Part shown: one piece after another, positions 10,151 to 22,140 of the stretch | Layout: the number at the start of each line of letters is the position of its first letter | Position numbering within the stretch: position 1 is the stretch's first letter | From: Ceriagrion tenellum | Taxonomy: Eukaryota > Arthropoda > Insecta > Odonata > Coenagrionidae | Assembly: GCA_963169105.1 (NCBI GenBank) | Contig: OY720643.1 | Span: 24,524,373 to 24,588,372, forward strand | Direction: 5' to 3' | DNA: 64,000 nucleotides | Notes under the pieces: generated by a model | Database searches by the model: none | The model's input: only the letters and a program-made list of their open reading frames with translations | What the model was told of the DNA's origin: nothing | Translations under genes and position numbers: made by a program

Positions 10151-11843
10151 CTGATAATACTGGCGCTGTTCTTTTTATTGATGAAATTATGTCTATCACC
10201 GACCTCGTTAAGAATCATGTTCTTTCCTGGCGAATGGTATGAATAAATTCTTCTCAAAGTTCTGGCGTCGAACACCTTTTTAAAGATGGTAGTCAACCAC
10301 CGAAACATCGGTACACCTGAACTTCCAACCCTTTTTGTAGGCTCGTGAAGAGTTTTACACTGACTAGTTAATTTTCGAGATATTCGTCGAAATAGAATCC
10401 GTTTTGGATGGGATAAAGTATGGCTGTCTCTTTGGAAACACATTGGAAATATGAGGAAGTTCTGACGCAAAGATCGCGTCAGAAATGTAACGGTTCATAG
10501 TTTGTTTTTTGTGTCAATTTTTTCGAAACCAATTTCTTATTCACCGTTATACTTATTTGAATTATCAAATAAAAACTGTTTGTGAAGGCTTTATAGCGTA
10601 CGGCACTAATGGTATGAGTCGGGTTTAGAATAATCCGGCGAGTGATAGCTAGGTCATCATTTCGTGATTGAATTTAAATGGTGACTTATAGAGATTCTGT
10701 TTTGCGAATAATTCCCTTGGTTTTTTTGCGCTGAAAGGATGCATAGTGGTAAGCCTACCGATAGCATATGTCGATTCATAGGAGATTTCTGACCGTCGAC
10801 GGTGTTTCGACGGTCGAATGGTTTGTTTACATCGCCCGTTAGAGCGTCCTTGCCGGGAACAAAGCTTTCTGGCGACATAGATTCATTCCAGTCTGAAGTT
10901 GAATGCTGGAGAGATATTGTACATTCCTTGCTTGAGTTCACAAATTCACTCAGCCAAGAAACGCGGAAAATGAGAAGAGAACTGTACTTTCGGTAGCACC
11001 GTTTATTGGAGAACGTCCCTCTAGAAGGAGCATCTGCCTGTCGAGGTGACCTCATCTTCAAATTTTTCCAGTTACGTAATCGATAGTTTTATCGGTCTAT
11101 GTTGTATGGTCTGAAATTTAACAAATCGGTGACTACTGTATTACAAAATCGTCTTACCTTCATGGAATTCCAGTGCTTTAATTATTTACAACCCACAATA
11201 AGGACAGCCATAAACATTGAATGAGAAACATAGGGGCGAAATTAAGCTATATTTTTTCAGTTTTAACATAGAAACTTCTCAAGTGTTGCTATCATGATGA
11301 ATTGTTGATTTACAAGTAATGGAAATGAGCACGATGATTTTGATTCCTTGGAACTTCAATCGGGTGAAGTTTATGGCAGAATCACAAAACAATTGCCTAT
11401 CTGGTGATCAACGCAAGAATAATGGGAAATAAATATGAGTTTAAACTTTGAGGCTCTAAATGGAATAGACTAAGGAAGAGAAGAGCGTGTATGAAATAAT
11501 TCGTGTGTGTAAGAGAAGCGAATGAGATTCGCAAGGTGGAAATTGTTTAGAGAGAGCTTTTTATAGACCTAATTTATCGGCCTAGCAGCAACAAATTAGT
11601 TCTTTTACATAGCCTAACTTGAAAGGGAATGGCGATGGGTCTGAGAATGTGTAGTGTTCGTCGGAGATAACAGCATTGTCAAAATGCACAGATTTGGCTC
11701 AGAAACACATAAAATTTTAACAATATTTTCCCGATCGTATGATATTTAACGGAGCCCACCATTATGGATTCTTCGGTCACGATTTTGGACGTGTTTACTG
11801 ATTGGCTGTATTTCACTCAACTATGCTTTCATATTGGGCGAGA
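10151..11843. other. Stretch without a recognised gene
   Basis: AT-rich with a CpG-richer interval at about 10780-10870. Minus-strand frames of 112 and 134 codons (10132-10470 and 10657-11061) were read and match no family I recognise. No splice-flanked exon stands out. Confidence 0.35.
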
Positions 11844-12404
11844 TTAAGATTGTGCGAGCGGGATAGTTCCCTGATCATAATCGAGACCATATTCGATATA
11901 TACGTTTAAATTTCACCAACTGTGAGACACACGAATTTTATATTGCATTATTAATGGTGCAATAATATAGTTTTACACGACAGAAATTGTGATAAATCAA
12001 AGGGAAATATGTAAATAAGTCTTTAACTTGACTCATTTTTTCCCGCGGTACGTTTGAAACTCCTTCAAAACGGAAGTTTTTTTGTGATACCCAAGAACCT
12101 ATTGCGGTGACAACATGATTAATTTTCAAAATTAGTTGAGAAAACATACAAACTACACACTTATATTTTTTACGACATTTAAGTGTTATAAATTCTCCAT
12201 TTTGTAAATAATATCTCTCTGGAGTGCATGCATGTACCGTTTCCCACGTAAAAGAGCTGGTACTTTTTGGCAAATATCCCCGAAAGTATTGTGGTAAGGA
12301 GTAGAATTTTTGCTGTCATTGGATAGGTGAGATATTTTTCTTTAAAATGAGACCAAATTAATTGATTTCTATGTAAAATGATATTACGCTCGGACTACCT
12401 TAAG
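11844..12404. mobile_element. TTAA-flanked MITE, copy A
   Basis: The element begins TTAA-GATTGTGCGAGCGGGATAG and its right end, reverse complemented, begins TTAA-GGTAGTCCGAGCG. Inner blocks shared with copies B (33974) and C (57807) include GATAGTTCCCT(A/G), a GAGACC(A/G)TATTCGA block, TTGCATTATTAATG(G/T)TG, CTTTAACTTGA(C/G/T)(C/T)CA, GGTACGTTT(G/A)AAACTCCTTC and CTCTCTGGAGTGCAT. Length is 561 bp. TTAA on both sides is the target of piggyBac-type transposases. No transposase is encoded. The 111-codon frame at 11938-12273 is not conserved as protein between copies. Confidence 0.75.
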
Positions 12405-12429
12405 TAGAGAAAAATCGCTCCCACTGCCA

Positions 12430-12860
12430 TAGGAAACTCGGCCTATTGAGCTCTTCAGGGCGTAGGAATGCGTGTCATACCTGAGCGTTCGAACGCGGCC
12501 GTGGCTGATGGCCCTCCCTCCCTTCTTATTCCACGGGAGTGTCCTCCTCTGCCCGCGGACATTCACCGGGGAGATCGGCGGCTCCTTTCGGCCACTTTTA
12601 CCGTACGGCGACCCGGCGTGTCCTCACACATTCCCCCTCTCCACAGCCTTATTCTCCCTCCCGCTCCCCCCCATCTCCCACCCAACCGTCCGTAATATCC
12701 CGAGAGTGGGCCAAGTTCAGTCCGGTGCTGTGGGTGCCTGTTCTTCTTCCTCCTCGGCGCGCTGCCCATATGGGCGGTGGGATGCCTCGGAGATCTCACG
12801 TCCTCTCCCGCCACGAGATCACTCTTTTAAAGTCCGCGAACGCGCGCCTCTCCGTTTAAA
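12430..12860. promoter_or_regulatory. GC-rich, CpG-dense segment
   Basis: High CpG content (GAACGCGGCCG, CCCGCGGACATTCACCGGG, CGAACGCGCGCC) and long pyrimidine runs. Four overlapping frames on both strands reflect composition rather than a gene. It may mark a promoter or enhancer, but no core-promoter motif or splice pair is convincing. Confidence 0.2.
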
Positions 12861-14800
12861 ATAAAAAAATATTAAATCCAGTTACTCACCCACTCTGCTC
12901 CCTTCGTTCTTTTTTTTTTGCTCATGTGGGTCAGTTTGGTGCTTAACCTTGGTGCAGGAGAGATGTTACGGCATTTCGACGTCTTGAAGATTTTTTTGTG
13001 ACCAGTGGAGTTGTTACGGTTCATGAAAGGTTTTACTCATCATTGTGGACTCCTCTCGCCATTGAAAAGACCTTACTCTCCGCGGTGTTGTTTTCTTTGC
13101 CTCTTCCTAAATGTTTCTCGTCTCCCTTCCTCTCGCCTCTTCTTTCTTTCCTGTATACGCAGAACTACTCACCTACTCTCTTCTCTCCCTTTGAGAATCA
13201 ACAGGCGTTTCTGCGAGTACTTAATAAAATATTTTCCGCTCGCGTTTCATAATAAAATTGCCGTTTGTTTATCTCTTCGAGAAACGGGTAAATCGGACGA
13301 GGAATGCTAACGAAGACGCCCTAGAATGTTTTGAAAAAGTCGAACGGGCTTTTTATTTAGCTTATTTTAGTATTTTGTGTATTGGCTTATTTTTGTATTA
13401 TATATATTTTGTGCCTAAATTATTTTTATTTTAATGAAGTAGGTACCTATTCCAAGTTCAGCAATACTGCCTATTTACCGCACAAGAAGCAAAATATTGG
13501 AAAATGTTGCCAATTATTTAGGTAAAGATGATGGTCTATGCAGGTTACTCGTTCTTCGGTTTCTCAAAATCCATCCGAGTACTAGATCCGTCTATGCGCT
13601 ATCCCTCCTGGCCCATACGACTATTTGTAGGTATATTAAGTTCCAGGGCTGCGGCAAACGAATCTCTCCAAACAAATGAGTCATTTCCGTGATTGAATGA
13701 ATTGAGACCGCTCATTTCAGCCCGCTCTTCTTTAAATGTTCACTGGGAAGCCACAGGGCCGAAGAATGAGTCACCCCGTCCCCGATTGCCGTTACCCAAG
13801 GCAGCGAGCACCCGACCCCCAACGCCGTTAAAGCGGGAAATGAACGATGTGGATGAATGGTTCGTTGCAATGTTCCGGCTCCGATGATTCAAAACCTCAA
13901 GTGTAACTTGTTCATTCTTTTCCGGGTTCAAGCAATCTTCATGGTGGCGTTTAATCGCCTCTCTGTCGAAACCTTGTGAGAGCTATTCCTGATAGCGGTA
14001 GAGTACGTGATGATTTTACCATTTTGTGCGGAATGTTCACGTGCCGTAGTTTATTTTGTTGTCTAGTGATTTATTTTTTAAACTCCTGGGGGAAATAATT
14101 GTGTGCAGTCTTGAACATTGATTTCCTCTTTGCTGTTTTGTTTGCTACTTTGTGTAGGTTGCTGAACACTGTAAATTGTGAATGGTATTTGTTTTTTTTT
14201 GTAACTAGGAAAATTTTTAATGCATTTGCACCAATCACTGCTTCTTTGTTATAAGATGATGATAGCCCCGAAACAGGTGTTCCTTTGGGGTACCTATATT
14301 CCCCTTAACCAAAATTGAATATTGTGATGAAAAATTATACGTATGTAATATGTTAAGGAGGAATAAGTGTTATTTCTATTTTCTAATTTCTTGTTTTCAT
14401 TGGGTATTTTCGAAAAAGGAAGATTTCTATCTGTCCTCCTTGCGAAAACTCTAGTCATAGCGTGAACATTTTGGCGGATTAGGCGAACCCGATGGTAATT
14501 TGTTCCAGACTGGTTCTGGAGGAAATGTGACTTCAGTAATGATTTAATTGTTAAATAAATGACTGAGTTCATAGTCGGTCGAGGTATGATTGCTGTCAAG
14601 TAAATTTTAAGCTGTGGTTGTTTTAGTTTAACTAAAGAAATGTCGATCGAGTCTGCGGTCAGTAAAATCTTCCTCCATTTCTGCACACTCCTGGATTTGA
14701 GGTGTGAATTAAATTCGTTCGATGTTCCATAGTTTAAAGCTTCGTGAGATTGTTTGTTGCTGCATAAATGCCATCTTTTCTCAGCGCCTAAACATTTTGT
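12861..14800. other. Stretch without a recognised gene
   Basis: AT-rich, with a CpG-richer interval at 13740-13870. Several 60-130-codon frames occur; none is recognised or splice-flanked. Confidence 0.35.
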
Positions 14801-15128
14801 GATGTGGATCGGGTTGTTACGGAAGCTGGATTACTGGCCTCCCATCACAAGGGTCTGGGATCCAGTCCTGGCAGTGGCTGAGAGATTTGTCATCGAAAAT
14901 CGTGAACCTCTTAGAGAGTCCTTCAAGTTCAGCCCTATGTCCATCGTATTATTATTTAACCAGTTCCTCATTGGTGCCTTCGGCGGACTAATCCCCTCGT
15001 CGGGTTTCTCTCCACCCTTTATTCATCTTCTTCTTTATCTTTGATTTACCAACATAACCATCTTAATCTTCACTGGCGCAAGTGACCTAAAAGGTGTCGG
15101 TCGCGTACCCTAATAACCAACAAGCCAA
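14801..15128 (+). mobile_element. tRNA-derived SINE, family A (diverged copy)
   Basis: Starts GTGGATCGGG and carries a degraded tRNA-like head (GGATTACTGGCCTCCC, then GGGTCTGGGATCCAGTCC in place of an intact B-box). A body with CCTTCAAGTTCAG, and an end with AGGTGTCGGTCGCGTACCC followed by a (CCAA)-rich tail, match 50590-50892. AACATTTT before and AACATTCT after may be an eroded target duplication. The 96-codon frame within it is accidental. Confidence 0.65.
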
Positions 15129-15421
15129 CCAACATTCTAAGCAACTGCTATTTTTTACCAGTTGCCGGTTATTTCGTGTCTTGCTACAATACGTAAAGTC
15201 TGGCTATTCTAAGGTCTGGCGGGTGAGTTGATGACCAAACCGGTTTGGTGTGTAGGGCGGATAATAGTGATGCAAATGTATTTTTGAGTCACCCCTAAAT
15301 GGGGCATTTATATGGCACAGGAGATGAACTGAGACGCACCTGACAAATTTAAATTTGTTCAAGGAGGAAGCAAAAAAAGGGCGTATGGCGATGGTTTGTA
15401 TTAATTTACTCTCCATTTTTC

Positions 15422-15492
15422 AGTTCACTTGTCAATAATTTATTGTATACTGCAATGTACTATAGTATACAATAAATAGTTGACCTGTGAAC
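15422..15492. repeat. Hairpin, about 28-bp arms
   Basis: GTTCACTTGTCAATAATTTA...GTATAC on the left pairs with GTATACAATAAATAGTTGAC...GTGAAC on the right with a few mismatches, around a short loop centred near 15457. The arms reuse sequence of the modular repeat that follows and of the 63.4 kb fold-back element (TAATTTATTGTA). Confidence 0.7.
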
Positions 15493-15612
15493 TACCAGTG
15501 GAGTATACCAGCCGGATTTCGATGCCTGGCATCGTCTTCAGGTGCTCACTGACCATAGAGGTTTAAAAGTTATTTTTACTAATCACCATGGAACTCCACA
15601 CAGTTGAATCAA
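15493..15612 (+). repeat. Modular fold-back family member (partner at 63403)
   Basis: Contains the module TTTCGATGCCTGGCATCGTC followed by TTCAGGTGCTCACTGAC. It also has a distal block reading AAAAGTTATTTTTACTAATC, then A(C/A)(C/G)ATGGAACTCCACA and GTTGAATC. Both occur in the element at 63403-63830, but the first module is inverted relative to the second here. Non-coding. Confidence 0.6.
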
Positions 15613-16093
15613 GTTTTATTTCAATTATTGGTTTGTATTCCATCAAGGTACTCCATTAGTATTTTATTTTATGTGCCCCAATGCCGGTGGAATCTGGTAA
15701 AAACATGGGCAGCGACTCAGTCGATTAACAATTCTGAGCCAATGAAGATTACCAACATATGTGTGTAAGAAACACAACTATTAGGCAAGAAGCGGAGAAT
15801 TTCCTTGGGAAATGTAGTTCTACAAAGCGTTTGAAAATTAACATGCAAGAGGTAATCGCAGGCTTGCAATAATAGATAGAAACTTGCAATATGTTATCCA
15901 TAATAGCAATAGTTGTTAATTAGAGCAATCCGCGAGTTAAGTCGAGCGTAAAAAGTAGGTTTGGCTCTCGATTTTTTTCAGGCGGAGAATTTAATTTAAA
16001 ATTTTAATGAGATAGCACTCATGTTTCTTTCCTTGTAGATGAATGAATGTTTTCTTATAATTAATTCGTGTTTTTTTCTTTTTTCCTCTGCAG

Positions 16094-16225
16094 GTGAGTA
16101 AAATGCTGGACACGGACGGTAACGTAGTGATGGGAAATGGGAGGAGGAAGGGAGGGGGGGTGACCACGACCACATCGCCGGTTGGGAACTGCATGAACAA
16201 CGGCAAGGCATTCATGGGGAAAACG
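16094..16225 (+). CDS. Candidate internal coding exon, product unknown
   Basis: A 44-codon exon with both splice signals. Upstream is a long pyrimidine tract (TTTTTTTCTTTTTTCCTCTG) ending in CAG. Downstream the exon ends AAAACG|GTAAGTAAG, a near-perfect donor. Only phase 0 is open: the other two frames stop within the first three codons. The peptide starts VSKMLDTDGNVVMGNG, continues with a basic RRKGGG stretch and four Thr, and ends NGKAFMGKT. Third positions are G/C-rich, unlike the AT-rich flanks. I do not recognise a domain or family. The first bases of the exon (CAG|GTGAGT) also resemble a donor, but the sequence before them is a pyrimidine tract, not an exon. If real, it belongs to a + strand gene whose other exons lie mostly outside the window. 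An ATG at codon 4 would allow use as a start in some transcripts. Confidence 0.5.
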
Positions 16226-19200
16226 GTAAGTAAGATTGAAGCACCTCTTAGAAGCAGCGCCCTTTAAAGTCTGATAACGTGATAAGTATTCTTTGGCTTG
16301 TGGATTTGTGATGCAATGTTTCTTCAAAATAGGATCTCAAGGATACATCCGAGGGTAGCTTCAGCGAGATTTTTCCCGAGAAGTTTGAATAATTTTATGT
16401 CATTGTCGCAGTAATAATGTTTTATATGGCTGAAATGCCCCGTAATTTACCAAGTATTCAAGCATAAGTTTGTGATTTGACTTATTTTTTTTGCGCCGCG
16501 CGAGGAAATAGCTTTCTTTTCGGAAGGTATCTTTCGTGATTTTTAAGAATTCTGGATTGAGGTTTTGATTTATTTCTTAAAATAGTTGAGGAAACAAAGA
16601 AGATACCCGCTCTTAAATTTCTGACGAGATTCCGGTGTTAGAAATCGCTACTTTTAACAAATTATATTTCATGCTTTAATTTATCTTCAGCGGAGTATTT
16701 CTTCTATTCGTGTCAAAACTGTACTAAGGGGGGAGTTTTTGGAATACAGGTTGTCGGTCAGTACTTAGATATACTCCGAAAATATAGCCCTTTTGTAGCG
16801 GAATAATTTGTTGCATGGAATTTATATCTTCATCTTGTCTGTAGGCGTTCCAGGTTTCCTTCTGTTGGGCGTTCCAAATTTAGTTAACTTTTGTGGAGAT
16901 TCGTTTCCTGTGTAAATATCCTTAAATCCTGTAAATTTCCTGTGTAGGTGGTAGGATGTTGCCAATGGGAACAGGAAAATTGACATACTCCTGTCCAGTT
17001 TAACTAACTCCACTTATAGGCGTATTTCAATATGCTTATGTTATTCCCTGAAATATTTATTTAAATAAAGCTAAGTGTTCAATGTGGTTCCCGGAGTCAA
17101 GTTGAGGTGAGCATATAGAGCGTATGTTTGTAAACAGCGTCCTTCATTAGGGCCCGTACTGTCAACGAAATGTAGAGCGCTGTACAGGCCGTCCATTTCA
17201 TGTTCGTGATCGCCCGCCTCTCCGTCACCTGACGGGTCCACGCCCTCTAAATTGCGCTCGGCCAATTTAGAGGCCCCCCCTTGCCTCTCCTTCTCGCCTT
17301 AAAGGGCAAGTATTGTTTCCCTTGGTGATTTCAGGGGACTCCCGCGGCCGGACGCTGTTGGAAGCTTGTGTTGTTGACATTCGTAATGTCATTATGTGAA
17401 TCAAGTCGATAAAGTCATTCTTGCTCCCTGTACGAAATGATAACGATTTTTCAAGTGATTACTTTTTCGTGGTAGTACTTTTCATGCCGTGCATCTTTTG
17501 GACAAATGCGTTTCACATTGATCGTCTATTAAACTTGAAAATATGGTCCATTTACAGAATTTGGTTGCAATTTCTGCTGTTCGGTTTTTAATTTCAGAAG
17601 TAGACTTGGGCACAAGGGGAACTTAGTGGATTTTTACGGATGACTGTGTTGTACTTGTGGCTGATTTAGGACCACAGTCTATTAAAAGTTGATTCCCAAT
17701 AATCTTGCAAAGATTTGCGCACATTTCAGTAGGTCGGAACGCACGAGCGCACATTAAGTCGAAGAAGATGGTCTACGCCGATGTGTCTACAAAATGTCTG
17801 TACGGTATTAAAATTATTTAAAGAAACAGTCAAACTCGCCTCTTTATTGATCAAACTCCGAATCAATAATTTTGTTTTCGAGGCATCATCACAATTAGTT
17901 TGTGCATCGAGATATTCCTGTTTCTATTTCAGCCCGAAATTGTGTTGATGGGAAAGATGCACACTCTGACCTATCTTTAAATCCTATTCGGATTTTCGTG
18001 GTATCATCAGCTTCCCATGCCTTTCGCTCTCGATTCTCGCGAGAAAGGACGGCGATTAGACGCTTCGTCTTGACTCGACTAACAAAATATCGGAGATCGC
18101 CTCCCTTTGCTGGAGCCATCGGGTAGCTTATCAAAGCGATTGAAATAATTAAGGGCTCGTGTAATCAAGTTTTTCTTTTGCTCTCTTGCCTTCGATTTGC
18201 CTTGACTATAATCTTGAAGAGGATGAGATGGGGTGTGTAAAAAACTATAGAGCGTTCCCTATTTATATGATGGTATGGATAACTTCCACATTTTTATAAC
18301 AGTATGGAGAGTCAAATGCAGAACGCTATAGCCAAACTTACGCTCCGAACTCCTGCTTATAGGATTCGTATATGAGCTTCTATATGGAATAGTATTTGCT
18401 TATTAGGTAACGATTATATGTACAGTTAGTTTACCGCGCCGCAAAGTGTTAATTTTGCTGCTCGCAACACCGCACCTCCGACCATGTATGGAAACTTGCT
18501 CAGGAAAGTGATACTCAAGGGAGCTACACTGTCCCTGAGATGTTGAAAGGTCTATAGTATCAAAATGTCCTTGTCGTCTGTAACTAAATATACGCCGAAA
18601 GATCATTCCTATATTTCACGTGGTTATTGGTCACATTAAAGACTTGAAGATCGGCCGGAGACCATAGCATTGGTAGGAACAATATTTATTGGTATCGTGG
18701 CGGGATATATCAGTTGTGGCAACCGATCAATCGCGGATGAGCGGTTTATACTCCATCACAATGGAAAGAATTTTAGGATTTAACCGCAGCACTGAAGTTA
18801 ATTGATAAATAATGGCCGCCACAGGGCTCGGATAGGGATTGGTATGTGACTGAAAGGTACTGGAATTCTTGTTCATCCACGTTGATGGACTATCGGAAAT
18901 AGTAGACAAAATGGAATGGGGACTGTTGAGTTATAGGAATAATATTTCGTCGTTACTGTTAATGTGTCCCACTCTGGTAGGTGCGTGAGTGACATTCGAC
19001 ATTCGTCAATAATGACTGACGAGATTTTGTTATTGGAGAAGCAATCGAAACATCTCCTAGTAGACTTCATGATAATACTTGGACAATTTTAATTGAATTA
19101 ATGTGGCATTCCAGTTTCATTTCCGGGTAGTGTAAAATATGCTGATGACTGGTATTATTCCTGTAAAGAGACTAGAATGGCCCACATCGATGTTCGAATT

Positions 19201-20399
19201 TGATTTCAAAATTCTTTTGAAGTTAGAAAATGGATTATCTCTAACTACTCGAATGGCACTTTATATCATTCATTACTGAGAGTGCATTTCGGTTTCACAG
19301 ACGAATGTTATAAAGGAAAGTAGCCCGAGGTATCATTAAAATGCCTTACGATCTAACGTTTGTTGAGATTAATTAACCTGATAGCTTGGCTTCCTTCCAA
19401 CTTGATTTCCTTTGTTTAAAAACTGAGCTTCGTCGTAAATGAGCTTAGGACTGTGTTTTTATTTTAATTAACTAATGGATAAATTGTCGTATAACCACAT
19501 GGTGCCTTCTTGCTATAAATTTTGGAAAGCTCTTTCAATTTTTGCTTTTATGTCAGAAAGAGGAAAAATTGGACCACCTTTGTTTCAGCAGCCGAACATT
19601 TAATCCGCTGAAATAATTGAAAATATAGTATGTTTTGTAAAACCTTCAGAGGACGCTTTCCGGGAGAATTCGAATTTTCATTCCGTTAAAATAATTGAAA
19701 ATTAAATTCAGTTATAAATAAAAAATAATCAGTGTTAACTAAATCGTTATAAGGATCTTTTGGATCAACATCTGAATATTGTATCCATGAATATATATTC
19801 TGGATAAAAATGTGTGGAATTGTTCCTTAGGCTACGTGTTGCCTAAATTTTCACTTTTAATTCACCCAGTCCTTGGCGCCACTTCGAAAAAAGTATTTTC
19901 AGTTGAGTCGTAAATAGACGTAGTTAATTGTTGTTAACGTGAGACTGTGGTGAATATTCAAATCCGATGGAGGAGGTATGAATAACTTGATTCTTTAAAT
20001 AATATATTGCTATTTTTGTGACCTAAAAGTTAATTTGTAAATGCTAGAGAGGAAATATCTATTACAGGAAATGTGTGAGAGGTTTATGAAACGTCTATCG
20101 TGTGCCGACGACGATTTTTACCAGACTCTGATTCTAATTTGAATGCATAAAGCCCGTTCGTCTTAAATAAAGAATTTAGAATGCCTTGTTTAAACAGAAC
20201 TTGCTTCGCACCAGGCTGTAAAACATGGTATGCGTCTACGAGGACCCTAAATGGGGGACTTGGATTGAAAAATAAGAATCTGTTCAATGCGGCGATAACT
20301 GCGTTCCTTTTTACCTACACTGCAATGATGGCCATTGGGAATACTCATGAAGAAGAAGAAGATTAATTGTTCATTTATTTCATTAAATGTTGGAGAGGA
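16226..20399. other. Long stretch without a recognised gene (probable intron)
   Basis: Starts at the donor of the candidate exon. The only structure noted is a small hairpin at 17244-17273: 10-bp perfect arms CCTCTAAATT/AATTTAGAGG with a 10-base GC-rich loop, inside a CpG-richer patch at 17140-17360. Short frames on both strands are not recognised. No repeat family from elsewhere in the window was matched here by eye. Confidence 0.4.
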
Positions 20400-20481
20400 A
20401 TTGAATCGGTCATTTGAGAAAAGTCATGAGTCCAACATGATTTAAGTGGACTCATGACCTTTTACAAATGACCGATTCAAT
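20400..20481. repeat. 82-bp palindrome (hairpin)
   Basis: Arms 20400-20434 and 20447-20481, 35 bp each, with 32 pairing positions around a 12-base loop. The outer arm is ATTGAATCGGTCATTTG and the inner arm GTCATGAGTCCA; the three mismatches lie between them. It could be a small fold-back MITE or, less likely, a hairpin RNA precursor. No flanking duplication was identified. Confidence 0.85.
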
Positions 20482-21555
20482 TAAATATATCTTTACACCG
20501 GACGATATCAAAAAAGTGTATAATTACGTCCCGCGTGTAGTGCTACATTTTTATCCACTGCATTTTGATTTCTTGTAGTTAAAACCAGTAATACGTGTTT
20601 ATACACAAACTATCGACTGTATTTACATTTGAACTTCCGTCTTTCATCACTAGGCGGCACCACATTCCAAAAAGTTGTTTGTTTATGGAATTCTGACAAC
20701 AGTTTTTGGCGTCGAGATAACAATCCATAATATATATTAATTGTTGTCTCCGTGGAAATCATCGATGATATAATCTCGGTGAAAAATGAAACTTAAATGA
20801 TATGTATTCTCCGTCCCACTGTAATATGGTTTTCTGAGATGGATAAATTCCCGCCGCATTGTTGACGTGGACCAGCACGTTCACCGACTCGTATTCCGTG
20901 CTCTCTTTCGTTTGGGCTCTCGACGCGGAGGCGGGGGACTGTGGAGGCGGGAACAAGTGCGCATCTGGCGCGCACCGTGCCCTCCCTCCACCTCTCTCCC
21001 TCACATCCGAACAGGTGGCGTGGCATTCTTCTCGGTAATGGAGATAGTGGGGAAGGTGACCCGCCAATGCATGTCGTTCTCGAACAGACGGTCGCCGTGC
21101 GAGTGACTCCGCGGCATCGCTTTTATGATTTATTTCACTCTCATCATCACAGACTTCGACTACTCCTTGCCTTTCATTATCTCCGCCATTCACCCGTAAT
21201 TATTTTTATTGCGGAATAATATACTCATGCATGGCTTTATAGTGCATGGTTAACCTCAATCTCAAATGACGTAGCCTCTTCGTTAACTATTAGAAGAGGG
21301 AGACATTTCTGAAAACGGAAGGATCCCGAGAACTCGGGAAATTTACGCTGCTTAAACTGATTTCCTTGAAATATTAACCTTAATTGGTCAAAATATCTAG
21401 CATTACTTAAAAAAAACCGTGTTAATCTCAGTGAAAACTTTTTTACCGGATCAATTTTCTCTGCCCGTATTCATTTCTACGAGTCCGTCACTTTTCGCGT
21501 GATGCGTTATCCTTTTTATGATGCATGGAAAATCTGCTGAGCTCGCCTTTCATTA
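20482..21555. other. Stretch without a firm gene; GC-rich at 20860-21110
   Basis: Bases 20860-21110 are CpG-rich with overlapping frames on both strands (144 codons minus at 20759-21193; 79 and 92 codons plus). A pyrimidine tract ending CCGAACAG near 21015 could be an acceptor in front of about 30 open + strand codons, but no supporting evidence was found. No call is made. Confidence 0.3.
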
Positions 21556-21699
21556 TCCACCTGGTATCTCTTTCTATGTACCTTATTCTTTATTTGGTCC
21601 ATAAACTTATTCCTGGGTCTTCCTCTGGGGACTATTCCCTCTATTTTATCTTCAATTATGTTCTTCACAATCCCATTGTGTCTCAGGGTGTGCCCAGAC
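21556..21699 (-). mobile_element. Duplicate fragment of retrotransposon family 2
   Basis: Nearly identical to 22199-22341: CTGGTATCTCTTTCTATGTA, TCCATAAACTTATTCCTGGG, TCTTCCTCTGGGGACTATTC and TTCTTCACAATCCCATT, with about three differences. In minus-strand sense it encodes the GRPRNKFMDQIKNK region of the RT C-terminus. After GTGCCCAGACTAAAAA the two copies diverge. Confidence 0.8.
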
Positions 21700-22140
21700 T
21701 AAAAAGTGGGCAGACTAAAAACACGCCTGACACTTTGCCTCATAGTGGTCTCATTTTTTATGAATTAGAGCTGATGAATTTTTAAGGATTGATATTATTT
21801 TCTCCGTTGAAAGAAAGCCTCAGTGTACGCTTTCGGCAGGTGAAGAAACAATATTTCCTACTAGTAATGAGTGAAATATATGCATAGATATTTCAAATGT
21901 TATTTCATGTGACAGCGCTGGTTCGAGTTTTGGTGTGGCAATGAGCCCCCATGTAGATGACTCTGATCCGGAATGATCATTTGAAAATTTAAATATTATA
22001 AGATTTAGTCTAAATTGTAGCCCTCTGTCTGAGAGTGGTTCGGGTCCTAGTGAATACCGTAGGCATGTGGCTGTATCGTCACGGCCTTTTACTTCTCTTG
22101 CCGCTACGCACTGCACGAGTACATCATAATTGGTTGTTGA

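Noticed and set aside
11938..12273. 111-codon minus frame, with similar frames at 34139-34379 and 57848-58147
   Set aside because: All lie inside the TTAA MITE copies; frames and stops differ between copies, so the similarity is at DNA level only.
21015..21105. Pyrimidine tract ending CCGAACAG followed by about 30 open + strand codons, a possible terminal exon
   Set aside because: The GC-rich block is open on several frames of both strands, the phase does not follow from the 16-kb exon, and no good polyadenylation signal follows closely.
20759..21193. 144-codon minus-strand open frame
   Set aside because: Lies in the same CpG-rich block with overlapping frames on the other strand; low-complexity Arg/Pro/Ala composition and no known motif.
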